Source: a virus. From it: DNA of 64,000 nt. Numbering within the stretch: position 1 is the first letter of the stretch; every line of letters begins with the position of its first letter. Under the pieces are notes generated by a model, which saw only the letters and a list, made by a program, of their open reading frames with translations, was not told the origin of the DNA and did no database searches. The position numbers and the translations under genes are program-made. Location of the stretch: the IMG/VR virus record IMGVR_UViG_3300009104_000006, positions 38,094 to 102,093 of that record; one strand, written 5' to 3'. Of the stretch, positions 7,946-15,310 are shown in pieces.

Positions 7946-8550
7946 CGGACATAATGGCATTAGACATAGAGACAAGCAATTACTCATGGGAGATTGGTGG
8001 TTGGGATAACAAAGCCCTCTTCGACACATCAGTCGTAGCCACATGGAATGGAACGGAAGGACACATATTCACGAAAGCAGACGTCTCTCTCGACGGGTGT
8101 GAAACACATGACCTTCATCCAAGGGTTCTTGGCGACCACATAAGTAACCACGTTGCGAAAGGTGGGAGGATGCTCGGCCACAACATTATCGGATTCGACT
8201 TTCCTGTCCTTAAGCAATCGCTTGACTGCTGGGCGATAGGAGATGTAATGCAGAAATCTGAGAATGTGATTGATACTAAACTACTCTTTCAGAAGGCGTC
8301 GTTATCATACGGTAAACTTGAGTCATCTCTCCAATCACTCTCCAATCACAATTTGGGAGAAAGCAAGAGCATGAAAAGCGTCGATGCGCCCATAGGCTGG
8401 AGAGAAGGAAAATATGAGGAAGTATGCGATTACTGCCTCAAAGACGCCAAACTAACGTATGACCTATACAAGTATGGGAAAGACAATGGTGTATTGAAGT
8501 CAAGGTCATTTGAGACCGGAGACATAGTGGAGGTTGAGATAGGATGGTAG
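7942..8550 (+). CDS. DEDD (DnaQ/RNase H-fold) 3'-5' exonuclease
   Basis: 202 residues from the ATG at 7942, chosen because it overlaps the previous stop. All three exonuclease motifs are visible: ALDIET (Asp8, Glu10), GHNIIGFDFPVL (N-x3-F-D) and YCLKDAKLTYDL (Tyr-x3-Asp). This is the free-standing DEDDy arrangement seen in the proofreading domains of family B polymerases. It is separate from the exonuclease domain inside PolB, whose Exo II is divergent. It could proofread in trans, process primers or degrade host DNA. The final codons overlap the next gene by 7 bases. Confidence 0.8.
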   Translation: MTDIMALDIETSNYSWEIGGWDNKALFDTSVVATWNGTEGHIFTKADVSLDGCETHDLHPRVLGDHISNHVAKGGRMLGHNIIGFDFPVLKQSLDCWAIGDVMQKSENVIDTKLLFQKASLSYGKLESSLQSLSNHNLGESKSMKSVDAPIGWREGKYEEVCDYCLKDAKLTYDLYKYGKDNGVLKSRSFETGDIVEVEIGW

Positions 8551-8822
8551 AATACAAACCAAGAGGCGAATTGCCCGAAATAGACGATACGACAGACGAC
8601 GAGAACTACAAACTCAAGCGAGCATTAGACATATTGTTCAGCATGATACAGGGTGGAAGAAATCTATACGACATAAGTAGGGTGGCATCTAAACTTGCAG
8701 AAGAAGTAGGCTATCCGTATTTGCGAAAACCGGCTACATTGAAGGAGACATATGAGATATTAGCCGAAGCGGAAAATGCCAACCCCATCAAAAAAGACTA
8801 TCCATCGGAGGAAGAGGAATAA
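8544..8822 (+). CDS. Hypothetical acidic protein
   Basis: 92 residues, not recognised. It is acidic at both ends (DDTTDDEN near the N terminus, SEEEE at the end), with a helical middle (about 24-60) and no cysteines. It overlaps the exonuclease gene and shares a base with the next start (TAATG), so it is clearly part of the operon. Confidence 0.6.
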   Translation: MVEYKPRGELPEIDDTTDDENYKLKRALDILFSMIQGGRNLYDISRVASKLAEEVGYPYLRKPATLKETYEILAEAENANPIKKDYPSEEEE

Positions 8823-8995
8823 TGGATGATGAAGGATTCCTACTACACGAAGTTATTCCCGAAGGAGCCAATATACTATTTTTCTGTTGGGTTTGCGACA
8901 CTCCATCAAATAGTGAGATTGGATTTACAGTGGGATATTGCACTCAAGAGTGCTTTGAAAAGGACTTAGAAAGATTACAGGGGGAAGAAAAATGA
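8822..8995 (+). CDS. 57-aa Cys4 zinc-finger protein
   Basis: Starts at the ATG that shares the last base of the previous stop and ends overlapping the thermosome start (ATGA at 8992-8995). Cysteines at 22, 25, 40 and 44 (CWVC...CTQEC) form a treble-clef-like or FCS-type finger. The C-terminal helix is charged. Exact coupling at both ends supports it as a real gene. Function unknown. Confidence 0.6.
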   Translation: MDDEGFLLHEVIPEGANILFFCWVCDTPSNSEIGFTVGYCTQECFEKDLERLQGEEK

Positions 8996-10524
8996 CAGAA
9001 GGAGATAGTGAAACGACACTAAGAAGCAACATAGAGGCAGTAAAGACGATTGTAAAAACGGTGAAGACTACGCTTGGACCGCTTGGGCGCGACAAATTGC
9101 TGGTTGATGATGGTGGGAACACCATCGTAACCAACGACGGAGCAACAATTCTCCGTGAACTCGACGTAAGTCATCCCGCAGGGAAGATGATAATCGAATG
9201 TTCGCAAACACAGGAGAGCCTGTGCTACGATGGCACTACTACGGCCGTTGTGCTTGCTGGTGAATTATTGACTAATAGTGCTGCACTTCTGAATAAAGGA
9301 CTTCACCCTAATGTTGTATGTAAGGGCTACAACGATGCTGCTACTATGGCAGTGGATTACCTAATGAATGAAATTGCCTTGAAGAATAAAGAACACTCGT
9401 ATGTGAGTGATAGTCCCCTTGATACAAATAGCCACACCGAATATGCAGTCGCAAAGACGGCGATAACCGGAAAAACTGTGGATGCGGCACTTGACGCAGT
9501 AGCACATCTGTGTGTATCGGCAGTGGAAAAGGCAGGAGATGCTGACAAAGTGAGGGTGCTATGTCTTCCGGGTGGAAGCCTAAAGGACTCGTATCTTTTC
9601 AATGGGGCAATCGTCAATAAGGACTTAGTCATTGAAGACGAGATAGATGGAGATTTACACATTGTCCTTTTGAATGGAGGGCTTGAACCACAGAAGACAG
9701 AAGATAATGTAACTGTCCAATTAGATATGCAGGGATATACGCAATTCAAATCATCCACTAATGAAGGAGTGTTGGAGCAAGCGAAGCAGATAAGCGAACA
9801 CTTACCGGAAGGAGGTTTGGCCTTTGTGAGAGACGGCGCGTTGGATAGCGTGGTAAACTACCTACGAAAGAACAACGTCCACACTATCAGAAATCTCCCA
9901 CAAAGCACAATGCGTGCGCTCTCAGCGACTCTTGGCCTTTCAGTGGCTCAGACCCCTTCGGACATAGAATGCGCCGCACAGGCAAAGGTCCACAAAGAGC
10001 GACATTATGATGTGAATTACATTTTCGTGCAAGGAGTGGTTGATTCAGACCAATCCACGCTTGTATTGCGAGGTGCAACCACCACTACACTCGATGAGAT
10101 AGAGCGAGGATTTGATGATGCGCTCGGTGTAGTATCATTGGTGAAGAATGGCGACAGTGTAGTGCCGGGAGGCGGTAGCACATACGCGGCTATGGCATCC
10201 CATCTCCGTTCCGAAGCCGCTTCAGTGTCGGGAAGAGCGCAGATGGCGATAGAAGCATTTGCTGACTCGTTGGAGATAATTCCAGCCACGATAGCGGAGA
10301 ATGGAGGGCAAGACCCTCTTGACTGCATCCTTGCACTCAGACACTCCATACAAGACGGCGTAACTGATATGGGGCCGGATTTAGAGCATGAGGGCATCGT
10401 TTCGATGTTAGACAATAACGTAATGGAGCCTGTGTCGTTGGTTAGACAAGCAGTTCTAAGTGCAACCGAAGTAACAACCTCAATCCTCAAGATTGACGAC
10501 ATGATTGCCAAGCGAGGCGAATGA
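8992..10524 (+). CDS. Group II chaperonin (thermosome subunit)
   Basis: 510-residue ATP-dependent chaperonin subunit of archaeal/CCT type, expected to form double rings that fold viral proteins. Equatorial ATP-site motifs are visible: TTLGPLGRDKLLVD (26-39), NDGATILREL (48-57) and YDGTTTAV (79-86). In most thermosomes the last reads GDGTTT; here Gly is replaced by Tyr79 while the catalytic Asp80 is kept. Later come VVPGGGSTYAAMA (intermediate/equatorial junction) and NGGQDPLDCILALR near the C terminus. It is shorter than cellular subunits (about 540-550) and lacks the Gly/Met-rich tail. The helical protrusion region, about 200-300, is divergent. It is an unusually clear archaeal-host marker in a viral operon. 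Confidence 0.95.
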   Translation: MTEGDSETTLRSNIEAVKTIVKTVKTTLGPLGRDKLLVDDGGNTIVTNDGATILRELDVSHPAGKMIIECSQTQESLCYDGTTTAVVLAGELLTNSAALLNKGLHPNVVCKGYNDAATMAVDYLMNEIALKNKEHSYVSDSPLDTNSHTEYAVAKTAITGKTVDAALDAVAHLCVSAVEKAGDADKVRVLCLPGGSLKDSYLFNGAIVNKDLVIEDEIDGDLHIVLLNGGLEPQKTEDNVTVQLDMQGYTQFKSSTNEGVLEQAKQISEHLPEGGLAFVRDGALDSVVNYLRKNNVHTIRNLPQSTMRALSATLGLSVAQTPSDIECAAQAKVHKERHYDVNYIFVQGVVDSDQSTLVLRGATTTTLDEIERGFDDALGVVSLVKNGDSVVPGGGSTYAAMASHLRSEAASVSGRAQMAIEAFADSLEIIPATIAENGGQDPLDCILALRHSIQDGVTDMGPDLEHEGIVSMLDNNVMEPVSLVRQAVLSATEVTTSILKIDDMIAKRGE

Positions 10525-10650
10525 ATGTTGATAGATTTGGTAATAGAACTTGCGTTGTTGGGAGCGTTGTCCTTTACCTTAGTTTACGGAATGTGGTATG
10601 TCGGCTTATTCATGGATGCGTTTATGCGCTCCATATATGGTATGGAATGA
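10525..10650 (+). CDS. 41-aa membrane protein
   Basis: Follows the thermosome stop directly. Residues about 3-32 (LIDLVIELALLGALSFTLVYGMWYVGLF) form one long hydrophobic segment, and the C terminus is short and polar. An alternative overlapping frame from 10521 gives a Cys/Val-rich peptide that looks less natural. Function unknown; a holin-like or membrane-anchoring role cannot be decided from sequence. Confidence 0.5.
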   Translation: MLIDLVIELALLGALSFTLVYGMWYVGLFMDAFMRSIYGME

Positions 10651-10659
10651 GGGATTCCA

Positions 10660-10791
10660 ATGAGTAAGTATTGCGATTGCATAAAGAAAGATTGGAAAAT
10701 AACAGATTTTCATTATGCAAGATGTTTACAATGCAAAAAATGGATTCCTACACATGAAGTAATTAGGGCGTGGCACGAATGGGACGTTTGA
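10660..10791 (+). CDS. 43-aa zinc-ribbon protein
   Basis: Cys5, Cys7, Cys22 and Cys25 (CDC...CLQC) form a probable zinc ribbon followed by an aromatic, His-containing helix. The stop overlaps the preferred start of the next zinc-ribbon gene (TGATG at 10789-10793). It is one of two zinc-ribbon genes in a row here. Confidence 0.55.
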   Translation: MSKYCDCIKKDWKITDFHYARCLQCKKWIPTHEVIRAWHEWDV

Positions 10792-10976
10792 TGGAGAGAC
10801 TAAAAGTCCACTGTCGCAATTGTGAATACAAACATATTCCTCGCTCTCTCGTAGCGCGTTATTCTGGCTACTCAAATGTGCGAGTTGCAGGTAGCACTCC
10901 AAAGCAAATCCAATTATGGGAGTGTAAAGAGTGCGGCCATATTTGGCAAGATACTGCATTCGAGAAGAAAAGTTAG
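10791..10976 (+). CDS. Zinc-ribbon protein, 61 aa
   Basis: A two-knuckle ribbon: CRNC near the N terminus and CKECGHIW near the C terminus, separated by about 34 residues with basic and aromatic character. The CxxCGHxW ending resembles the zinc ribbons of transcription factors such as TFS/RPB9 and of small archaeal ribbon proteins, but no specific family can be named. Starts at 10770 and 10779 are also open; 10791 is preferred because of the TGATG overlap. Confidence 0.6.
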   Translation: MERLKVHCRNCEYKHIPRSLVARYSGYSNVRVAGSTPKQIQLWECKECGHIWQDTAFEKKS

Positions 10977-11002
10977 TATAGAGGCGGTGTATTTTTCGCA
11001 CC

Positions 11003-11284
11003 GTGTTTCAGTGGTTGGCTCGCCGCCTTATCTCGTTAATGGGTAATATCTATGTCTGGCTGGATAAGAAAATCCAATATACAGACGAGGAAACAGGCAC
11101 CGTTCTCGGTCTTGAGATAGACGATGACTTGCGTGTAAACTCGCGCTACGAACTATGTCAAAGAGTGGAAGAAACCTTCGGCTTAGAAAAGGAGACATTT
11201 TGGCATTTACTAAGCACACAGAAGATTCGTTTTGCCGTTCAACAGGCAAGAAACTTACAGAAAGAGGCTACCAATGGACGATAA
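11003..11284 (+). CDS. Hypothetical protein at the end of the early arm
   Basis: 93 residues from a GTG at 11003; an ATG at 11039 would give 81. The N terminus is amphipathic and hydrophobic (WLARRLISLMGNIYVWLDKKI). The rest is mixed charged and helical, ending KEATNGR. GAGGCGGTG upstream (10981-10989) could serve as a Shine-Dalgarno, although its spacing to the GTG is long. No family recognised. Confidence 0.5.
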   Translation: MFQWLARRLISLMGNIYVWLDKKIQYTDEETGTVLGLEIDDDLRVNSRYELCQRVEETFGLEKETFWHLLSTQKIRFAVQQARNLQKEATNGR

Positions 11285-11360
11285 CGATAACGATATTGGT
11301 TTAGATGTCGAGGGAGTTTGGTTGTGGCTACTTCGGAAAATAGGAACAATCCCAAATTGA
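11274..11360 (+). CDS. Possible 28-aa peptide, last + strand frame
   Basis: A short frame overlapping the previous gene by 11 bases. The N terminus is Asp/Asn-rich (MDDNDNDIGLD) and the C terminus has a Trp/Leu-rich stretch (VWLWLLRKIG). It ends 7 bases before the end of the first - strand gene. Evidence is limited to the operon pattern. Confidence 0.35.
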   Translation: MDDNDNDIGLDVEGVWLWLLRKIGTIPN

Positions 11361-11367
11361 TGGGTAA

Positions 11368-11697
11368 TCAGCAATCCACGCCGTCAGTGAAGCCGTCTTT
11401 GGTCTTCAAGTCAAGATAAGATTGTTTGATGAGATTGTATTGATTCTTAGAGCCAGCCGCATCTAACTCAAACGAACCGTTGAAGCCACCAATCGGTGAT
11501 GCCCCATCGTTATAGGCTGACAGTGATGCGAAAATCTTACCACTGTAATTGATATCGAAAGTCGTAGTGCTAATTTCATCACCGTTCTCGTCTTCCGTAA
11601 TTTCCACTTCTTTGTTCACCCTTGCATCTCTTACAATGCAGTGCGCGCTTTCACAAGTTATTCCATAATGCGTTTCATATTCTATTCTTAGTGCCAT
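11368..11697 (-). CDS. Small late protein downstream of fibre cluster, unknown
   Basis: 109 residues from the ATG at 11697, which is preceded by AGGAAG at a good distance; the frame extends further but without support. Sequence begins MALRIEYETHYGITCESAHC and continues with alternating strands, an acidic stretch (ITEDENGDEI) and a KTKDGFTDGVDC end. The beta-rich look and the position after the fibres suggest a small structural or fibre-associated protein. It is the last gene of the morphogenesis arm. Confidence 0.55.
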   Translation of the reverse strand: MALRIEYETHYGITCESAHCIVRDARVNKEVEITEDENGDEISTTTFDINYSGKIFASLSAYNDGASPIGGFNGSFELDAAGSKNQYNLIKQSYLDLKTKDGFTDGVDC

Positions 11698-11708
11698 TTT
11701 ACTACTTC

Positions 11709-12275
11709 CTATTCCCAATTCCAACCATTCATTTGCTCTATGTAATCACCATACCTGTCCTGCATTCTGGCTATATAGTCAATGAGGCTTTCATCGTGAG
11801 TTACCCAAGTATCAAACCAACCAATATCCCAAGATGTGCCTTCTGGTGGATTCCATGTGTTAATATCTGCGTGAATGAGTTTGAAGCGCCCGTCCTTAGC
11901 ACAGTGTTCCCAAACTAAATCTATCACATCTTGATTCTTTTCAACGATAGTGATACTCTTTGCATCCGAAGCCAATAGAGGGATATTGAGCATACCCACT
12001 CCTAAACCAGCGACTAATACATCTCCAGCCATCTTATCCATCATCCATGCGTGTTCGCCATATTCTCTTTCAGTGTCTTGCATGATATTCAGATAGGATA
12101 GACCAAATTTCTCGAATAGAACAGTATATGTTCCTTCAGGTATGTTAGCATTTTGAACATAATTTAGCCAAGAGTCATGACCGGAAGATTCAGTGCAAGA
12201 CTTGATAGAAAACTTACCTACTTCCCCATCGGGTATTCCAGATACTTCCCATCTACTCATCATTTGACACCTCAT
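11709..12275 (-). CDS. SAM-dependent methyltransferase-like protein
   Basis: 188 residues from the ATG that overlaps the preceding stop (ATGA). A class I Rossmann motif I is visible in VLVAGLGVGML, followed by SITIVEKNQDVIDL (motif II with the acidic ribose-binding Glu) and KLIHADINTW (motif III-like with Asp). The pattern is closest to the spermidine synthase-like group of methyltransferases. There is no NPPY or PCQ motif for a DNA methylase, so the substrate is unknown. Its place inside the fibre cluster suggests modification of a virion protein or a host surface molecule, but this is inference. Confidence 0.65.
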   Translation of the reverse strand: MRCQMMSRWEVSGIPDGEVGKFSIKSCTESSGHDSWLNYVQNANIPEGTYTVLFEKFGLSYLNIMQDTEREYGEHAWMMDKMAGDVLVAGLGVGMLNIPLLASDAKSITIVEKNQDVIDLVWEHCAKDGRFKLIHADINTWNPPEGTSWDIGWFDTWVTHDESLIDYIARMQDRYGDYIEQMNGWNWE

Positions 12276-12892
12276 ACGAACGTAATTTTTATCTGGATAT
12301 CTGGGTCTGCCAAGGTCGAGCCGCAAGCGTTAATGGCATTGGCTCTCATATCCCATTGAACGTAATCCTCTTCGTCCAACGCCAGATAACCCCTTCCACC
12401 AGAAACATGGGCGATTTGAGCATATTCGCCGGTCCCAGACGAAGTAGCATCTTGGCTTGTTGATGCACTACCGCCTATTGATGCTGAAGAAACTGCATTT
12501 GTATTGCTATCATCGTAAGTAAGGCTTTTCATTACCCATGACCATGAGGTTGCTTCTCTCGTTAGAGTGTTGGCATCTCGTATGTAGCCCTTACAACCGA
12601 ATCTTAGGACTCCACTGTTATTGTTGAGCATAGCGTTGTAGTTTGAGTCCACAACAAACTCAATCTCGGCAGTAGACATTCCACTATTCATTGAAAATCC
12701 ATTCCCATTATTACTACTCAACGCATCTTCACCACTACTACCCAGATTTATGGAGTATACTATGAGTGCATCGTCATAGTTACCAGACGAAGATGTAGCC
12801 ATTGAGACAGTTTCTGGGGCTTGTAAACAGCCGCCGCCAGCACTTTGATTTCCTTGTTGGGCTACAACCCCAACTGCGCCTATGAAACTCAT
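12272..12892 (-). CDS. Putative fibre or fibre-tip protein
   Basis: 206 residues from the ATG overlapping the previous stop (ATGA at 12889-12892); an ATG at 12910 would add six residues. The sequence is Gly/Ser/Asn-rich with beta-strand character (GGSASTSQDATSSGTGEY) and no catalytic motif. Location directly after the beta-roll fibre suggests a receptor-binding tip, a fibre cap or a fibre chaperone. Not recognised by family. Confidence 0.5.
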   Translation of the reverse strand: MSFIGAVGVVAQQGNQSAGGGCLQAPETVSMATSSSGNYDDALIVYSINLGSSGEDALSSNNGNGFSMNSGMSTAEIEFVVDSNYNAMLNNNSGVLRFGCKGYIRDANTLTREATSWSWVMKSLTYDDSNTNAVSSASIGGSASTSQDATSSGTGEYAQIAHVSGGRGYLALDEEDYVQWDMRANAINACGSTLADPDIQIKITFV

Positions 12893-15285
12893 GCTCCAAC
12901 CTGCACCCATTGACTTTCGCTACTACTGATATTAACACAGACATAGGCCGTAGCATCATTATCTGCTATTGCCGCATTAGAAGCCCATGAACCAGCCATA
13001 GCATCGCCCGAACCTAATGATACGGTAACACTACCACCTGTGTTATTGAAAATGGTATATTGTGTTCCTACTGCCGCATCTGCCGGTAAAGTCAATGTTC
13101 CCGCCGTCCAATACACATACGAGCCGCTTTGTGCCTGTGTGAGCGTTGTATTTCCTGTGACTGCTACCACATCAGCCAATTGATTGAGTGACACATTACC
13201 ATTTGAGTCACCTGTAATCCACACAGGGGAACCATCGCCCGAAGAAATTGAGAGTTGGTCTGAACCTGTTGCGCTTGCTGCATCTGCTCCACCAATCATT
13301 ACGTTATTTGAGCCTGTTGTGATGTTATCTGCGGCCTGATAACCAATTCCTATGTTCTTTGAACCGGAAGAAATACCTTTGAGAGAATCAGCGCCAAATG
13401 CCGTGTTATAATTTCCTGTTTGATAATTGGTTGTTCCGGCTAATGCAAACTCTCCAACTGCGGTATTGTAGCCTGTCCCTGCTCGTGCATACAACATAGC
13501 ATACTTTCCAACTGCCGTGTTATGGCTACTTGTGGTTTCATTATGTGCAACACCTTTACCGATGAATGTATTACTTGCTCCTGTTGTTAGATTATATGCG
13601 GTTTGATGTCCTACCGCAGTATTGTAATCTCCCCCGCTTGCTTGACTGAAAAGAGTATTAGTTCCTATTGCAACAGAATAATGCCCTCCGGCAGTTTGCA
13701 TCGCACTTCTTCCTATTACTGTATTTTCTTGGCTGTTAGTGACGCTATTACCGCTTAATGCGAGATGTCCTATTGCTACGGTGCTTGCTGAGGTAGTTTG
13801 TAATAAACCTGCACTTCTCCCGATAAAATTGTTATAATTAGCCGATGTTAATGCACTACCCGCTTCATGTCCAATTGTTATATTCTCATCACCGGAAGTA
13901 ATTGCATCTCCGGCATAGTTCCCAATAGCGATATTCTTCTCGCCACCATTCGGATTATAGAGGGCTTCAAAACCGATTGCGATATTATCTGCTTCTGTTG
14001 TTGCACTATCTAATGCTTGAACGCCAATGGCTATGTTTCTTGTTCCACTTGTATTTCCGTAAAGGGTGCGATAACCAAGAGCAGTATTGGAATTACCGGT
14101 TGTTGCTTTCAAAGCAGATGCTCCCACACCTGTGTTCTGAGTTGCTGAATTGGCTGTGCTTAACACATTTGAACCAATAGCGGTGTTATTAGCACCATTA
14201 CCAATACCACCACCAGCAAAATAACCCACTGCTGTATTATCATTAACTGTTGTAATTTCCTTTAATGCACCATATCCAATTGCGACATTGTAATGGCCGC
14301 TTGTTAAGTCTTCTAATGCTACACCGCCAATACCCACATTCATCAATGAGGAGGCTATTGCGCTGAATACACTTGCGCCAATACCAATGTTATGATTTGC
14401 GCTTGCTAATGTTCCTGTTGTCGGTGCTGAACCACCGCTATCTGTCTGAATAAGAAGTGAAGATGCAAAGTTAGTTCCTGATTGCTTAACATCGGTTAAG
14501 TCGCCCAACACAGAAGCACCGCCACCACCTGCGGCTTCTAATCCAATAGTCCCTGCTGAATGGTCGTAAGTCATTACATAGTTATCTTGACCCGAACCTA
14601 CGCTTTGGTCTGCATCAAGAGTGAAATTACCTAATGCAAGATTTCCTGTTCCCGATGGGGTTATGAACATATCAAAATTAGAATTACCTGTATCTTTCAT
14701 CTTTGCCCCAATCTTTCCAGCGACATATCCACCATAGTTTATCTCTCCTAATCTAAACTCTAATTGTGTTCCAAAACCTGCTGCTCTTGTGCCTGATGTT
14801 ATCGCAGTCGTCATGTGTGCTGCGGTCTGAATTGCATTAGTTGCAGTTGTTGGTGATGTAAAGGTAGCAGCAGTTGAACTGTTACTATTACCTTTAACCT
14901 GAAATGCGAAGGAATTAACAGAAGAAGCATAATTCACTAATACTGACCCTGTGCCGTTTGGGTTAATGTGTATATCCGCATTTGACGTGGTGACGATATC
15001 ATTACCGTTCATGTCTAAATCACCACCCAACTGTGGTGTGTCATCTGCGGCTAAACTTGCTATACCACCACCACCTGCTGAACTCCATACAGCCTTACTT
15101 CCATCCCAAGTCAGAACATCATCTGACGAAGGGCTGTCCTGACCTATCTTGGTGATGTGCCCTGAGCCATCGAAGGTGAGAGCAGCGGTCCCGCCAGCCT
15201 CCTTTAGCGAGCCACCATCATCAAGCGTGATGTCGTCTGTAACGATTAGCCCGTTTTTTACTTTGAAGTCCTTTTTCGTTCCCAA
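12889..15285 (-). CDS. Tail fibre with YadA-like NTAIG beta-roll repeats
   Basis: 798 residues from a TTG start. The N terminus, MGTKKDFKVKNGLIV, matches that of the next fibre (MGTIKDFRVKQGLVV) and is probably the attachment module. Then comes DDGGSLKEAGG, also shared with it. Residues about 300-660 are a long run of short repeats with cores such as NTAIG, NIAIG and NTAVG, like the head domains of trimeric autotransporter adhesins (YadA), predicting a trimeric left-handed beta-roll shaft. The C-terminal about 130 residues are Gly/Thr/Ser-rich and may be the receptor-binding part. Host adsorption is the expected role. Confidence 0.75.
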   Translation of the reverse strand: MGTKKDFKVKNGLIVTDDITLDDGGSLKEAGGTAALTFDGSGHITKIGQDSPSSDDVLTWDGSKAVWSSAGGGGIASLAADDTPQLGGDLDMNGNDIVTTSNADIHINPNGTGSVLVNYASSVNSFAFQVKGNSNSSTAATFTSPTTATNAIQTAAHMTTAITSGTRAAGFGTQLEFRLGEINYGGYVAGKIGAKMKDTGNSNFDMFITPSGTGNLALGNFTLDADQSVGSGQDNYVMTYDHSAGTIGLEAAGGGGASVLGDLTDVKQSGTNFASSLLIQTDSGGSAPTTGTLASANHNIGIGASVFSAIASSLMNVGIGGVALEDLTSGHYNVAIGYGALKEITTVNDNTAVGYFAGGGIGNGANNTAIGSNVLSTANSATQNTGVGASALKATTGNSNTALGYRTLYGNTSGTRNIAIGVQALDSATTEADNIAIGFEALYNPNGGEKNIAIGNYAGDAITSGDENITIGHEAGSALTSANYNNFIGRSAGLLQTTSASTVAIGHLALSGNSVTNSQENTVIGRSAMQTAGGHYSVAIGTNTLFSQASGGDYNTAVGHQTAYNLTTGASNTFIGKGVAHNETTSSHNTAVGKYAMLYARAGTGYNTAVGEFALAGTTNYQTGNYNTAFGADSLKGISSGSKNIGIGYQAADNITTGSNNVMIGGADAASATGSDQLSISSGDGSPVWITGDSNGNVSLNQLADVVAVTGNTTLTQAQSGSYVYWTAGTLTLPADAAVGTQYTIFNNTGGSVTVSLGSGDAMAGSWASNAAIADNDATAYVCVNISSSESQWVQVGA
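13290..14400 (-). repeat. NTAIG-type protein repeat array
   Basis: About twenty degenerate in-frame units, most about 20-25 codons, each with an N-T/I-A-I/V-G core preceded by small or polar residues. The units vary at DNA level. The array forms the middle of the fibre gene. Confidence 0.7.
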
Positions 15286-15310
15286 GTTATCACCATAATT
15301 TCACTATCCA

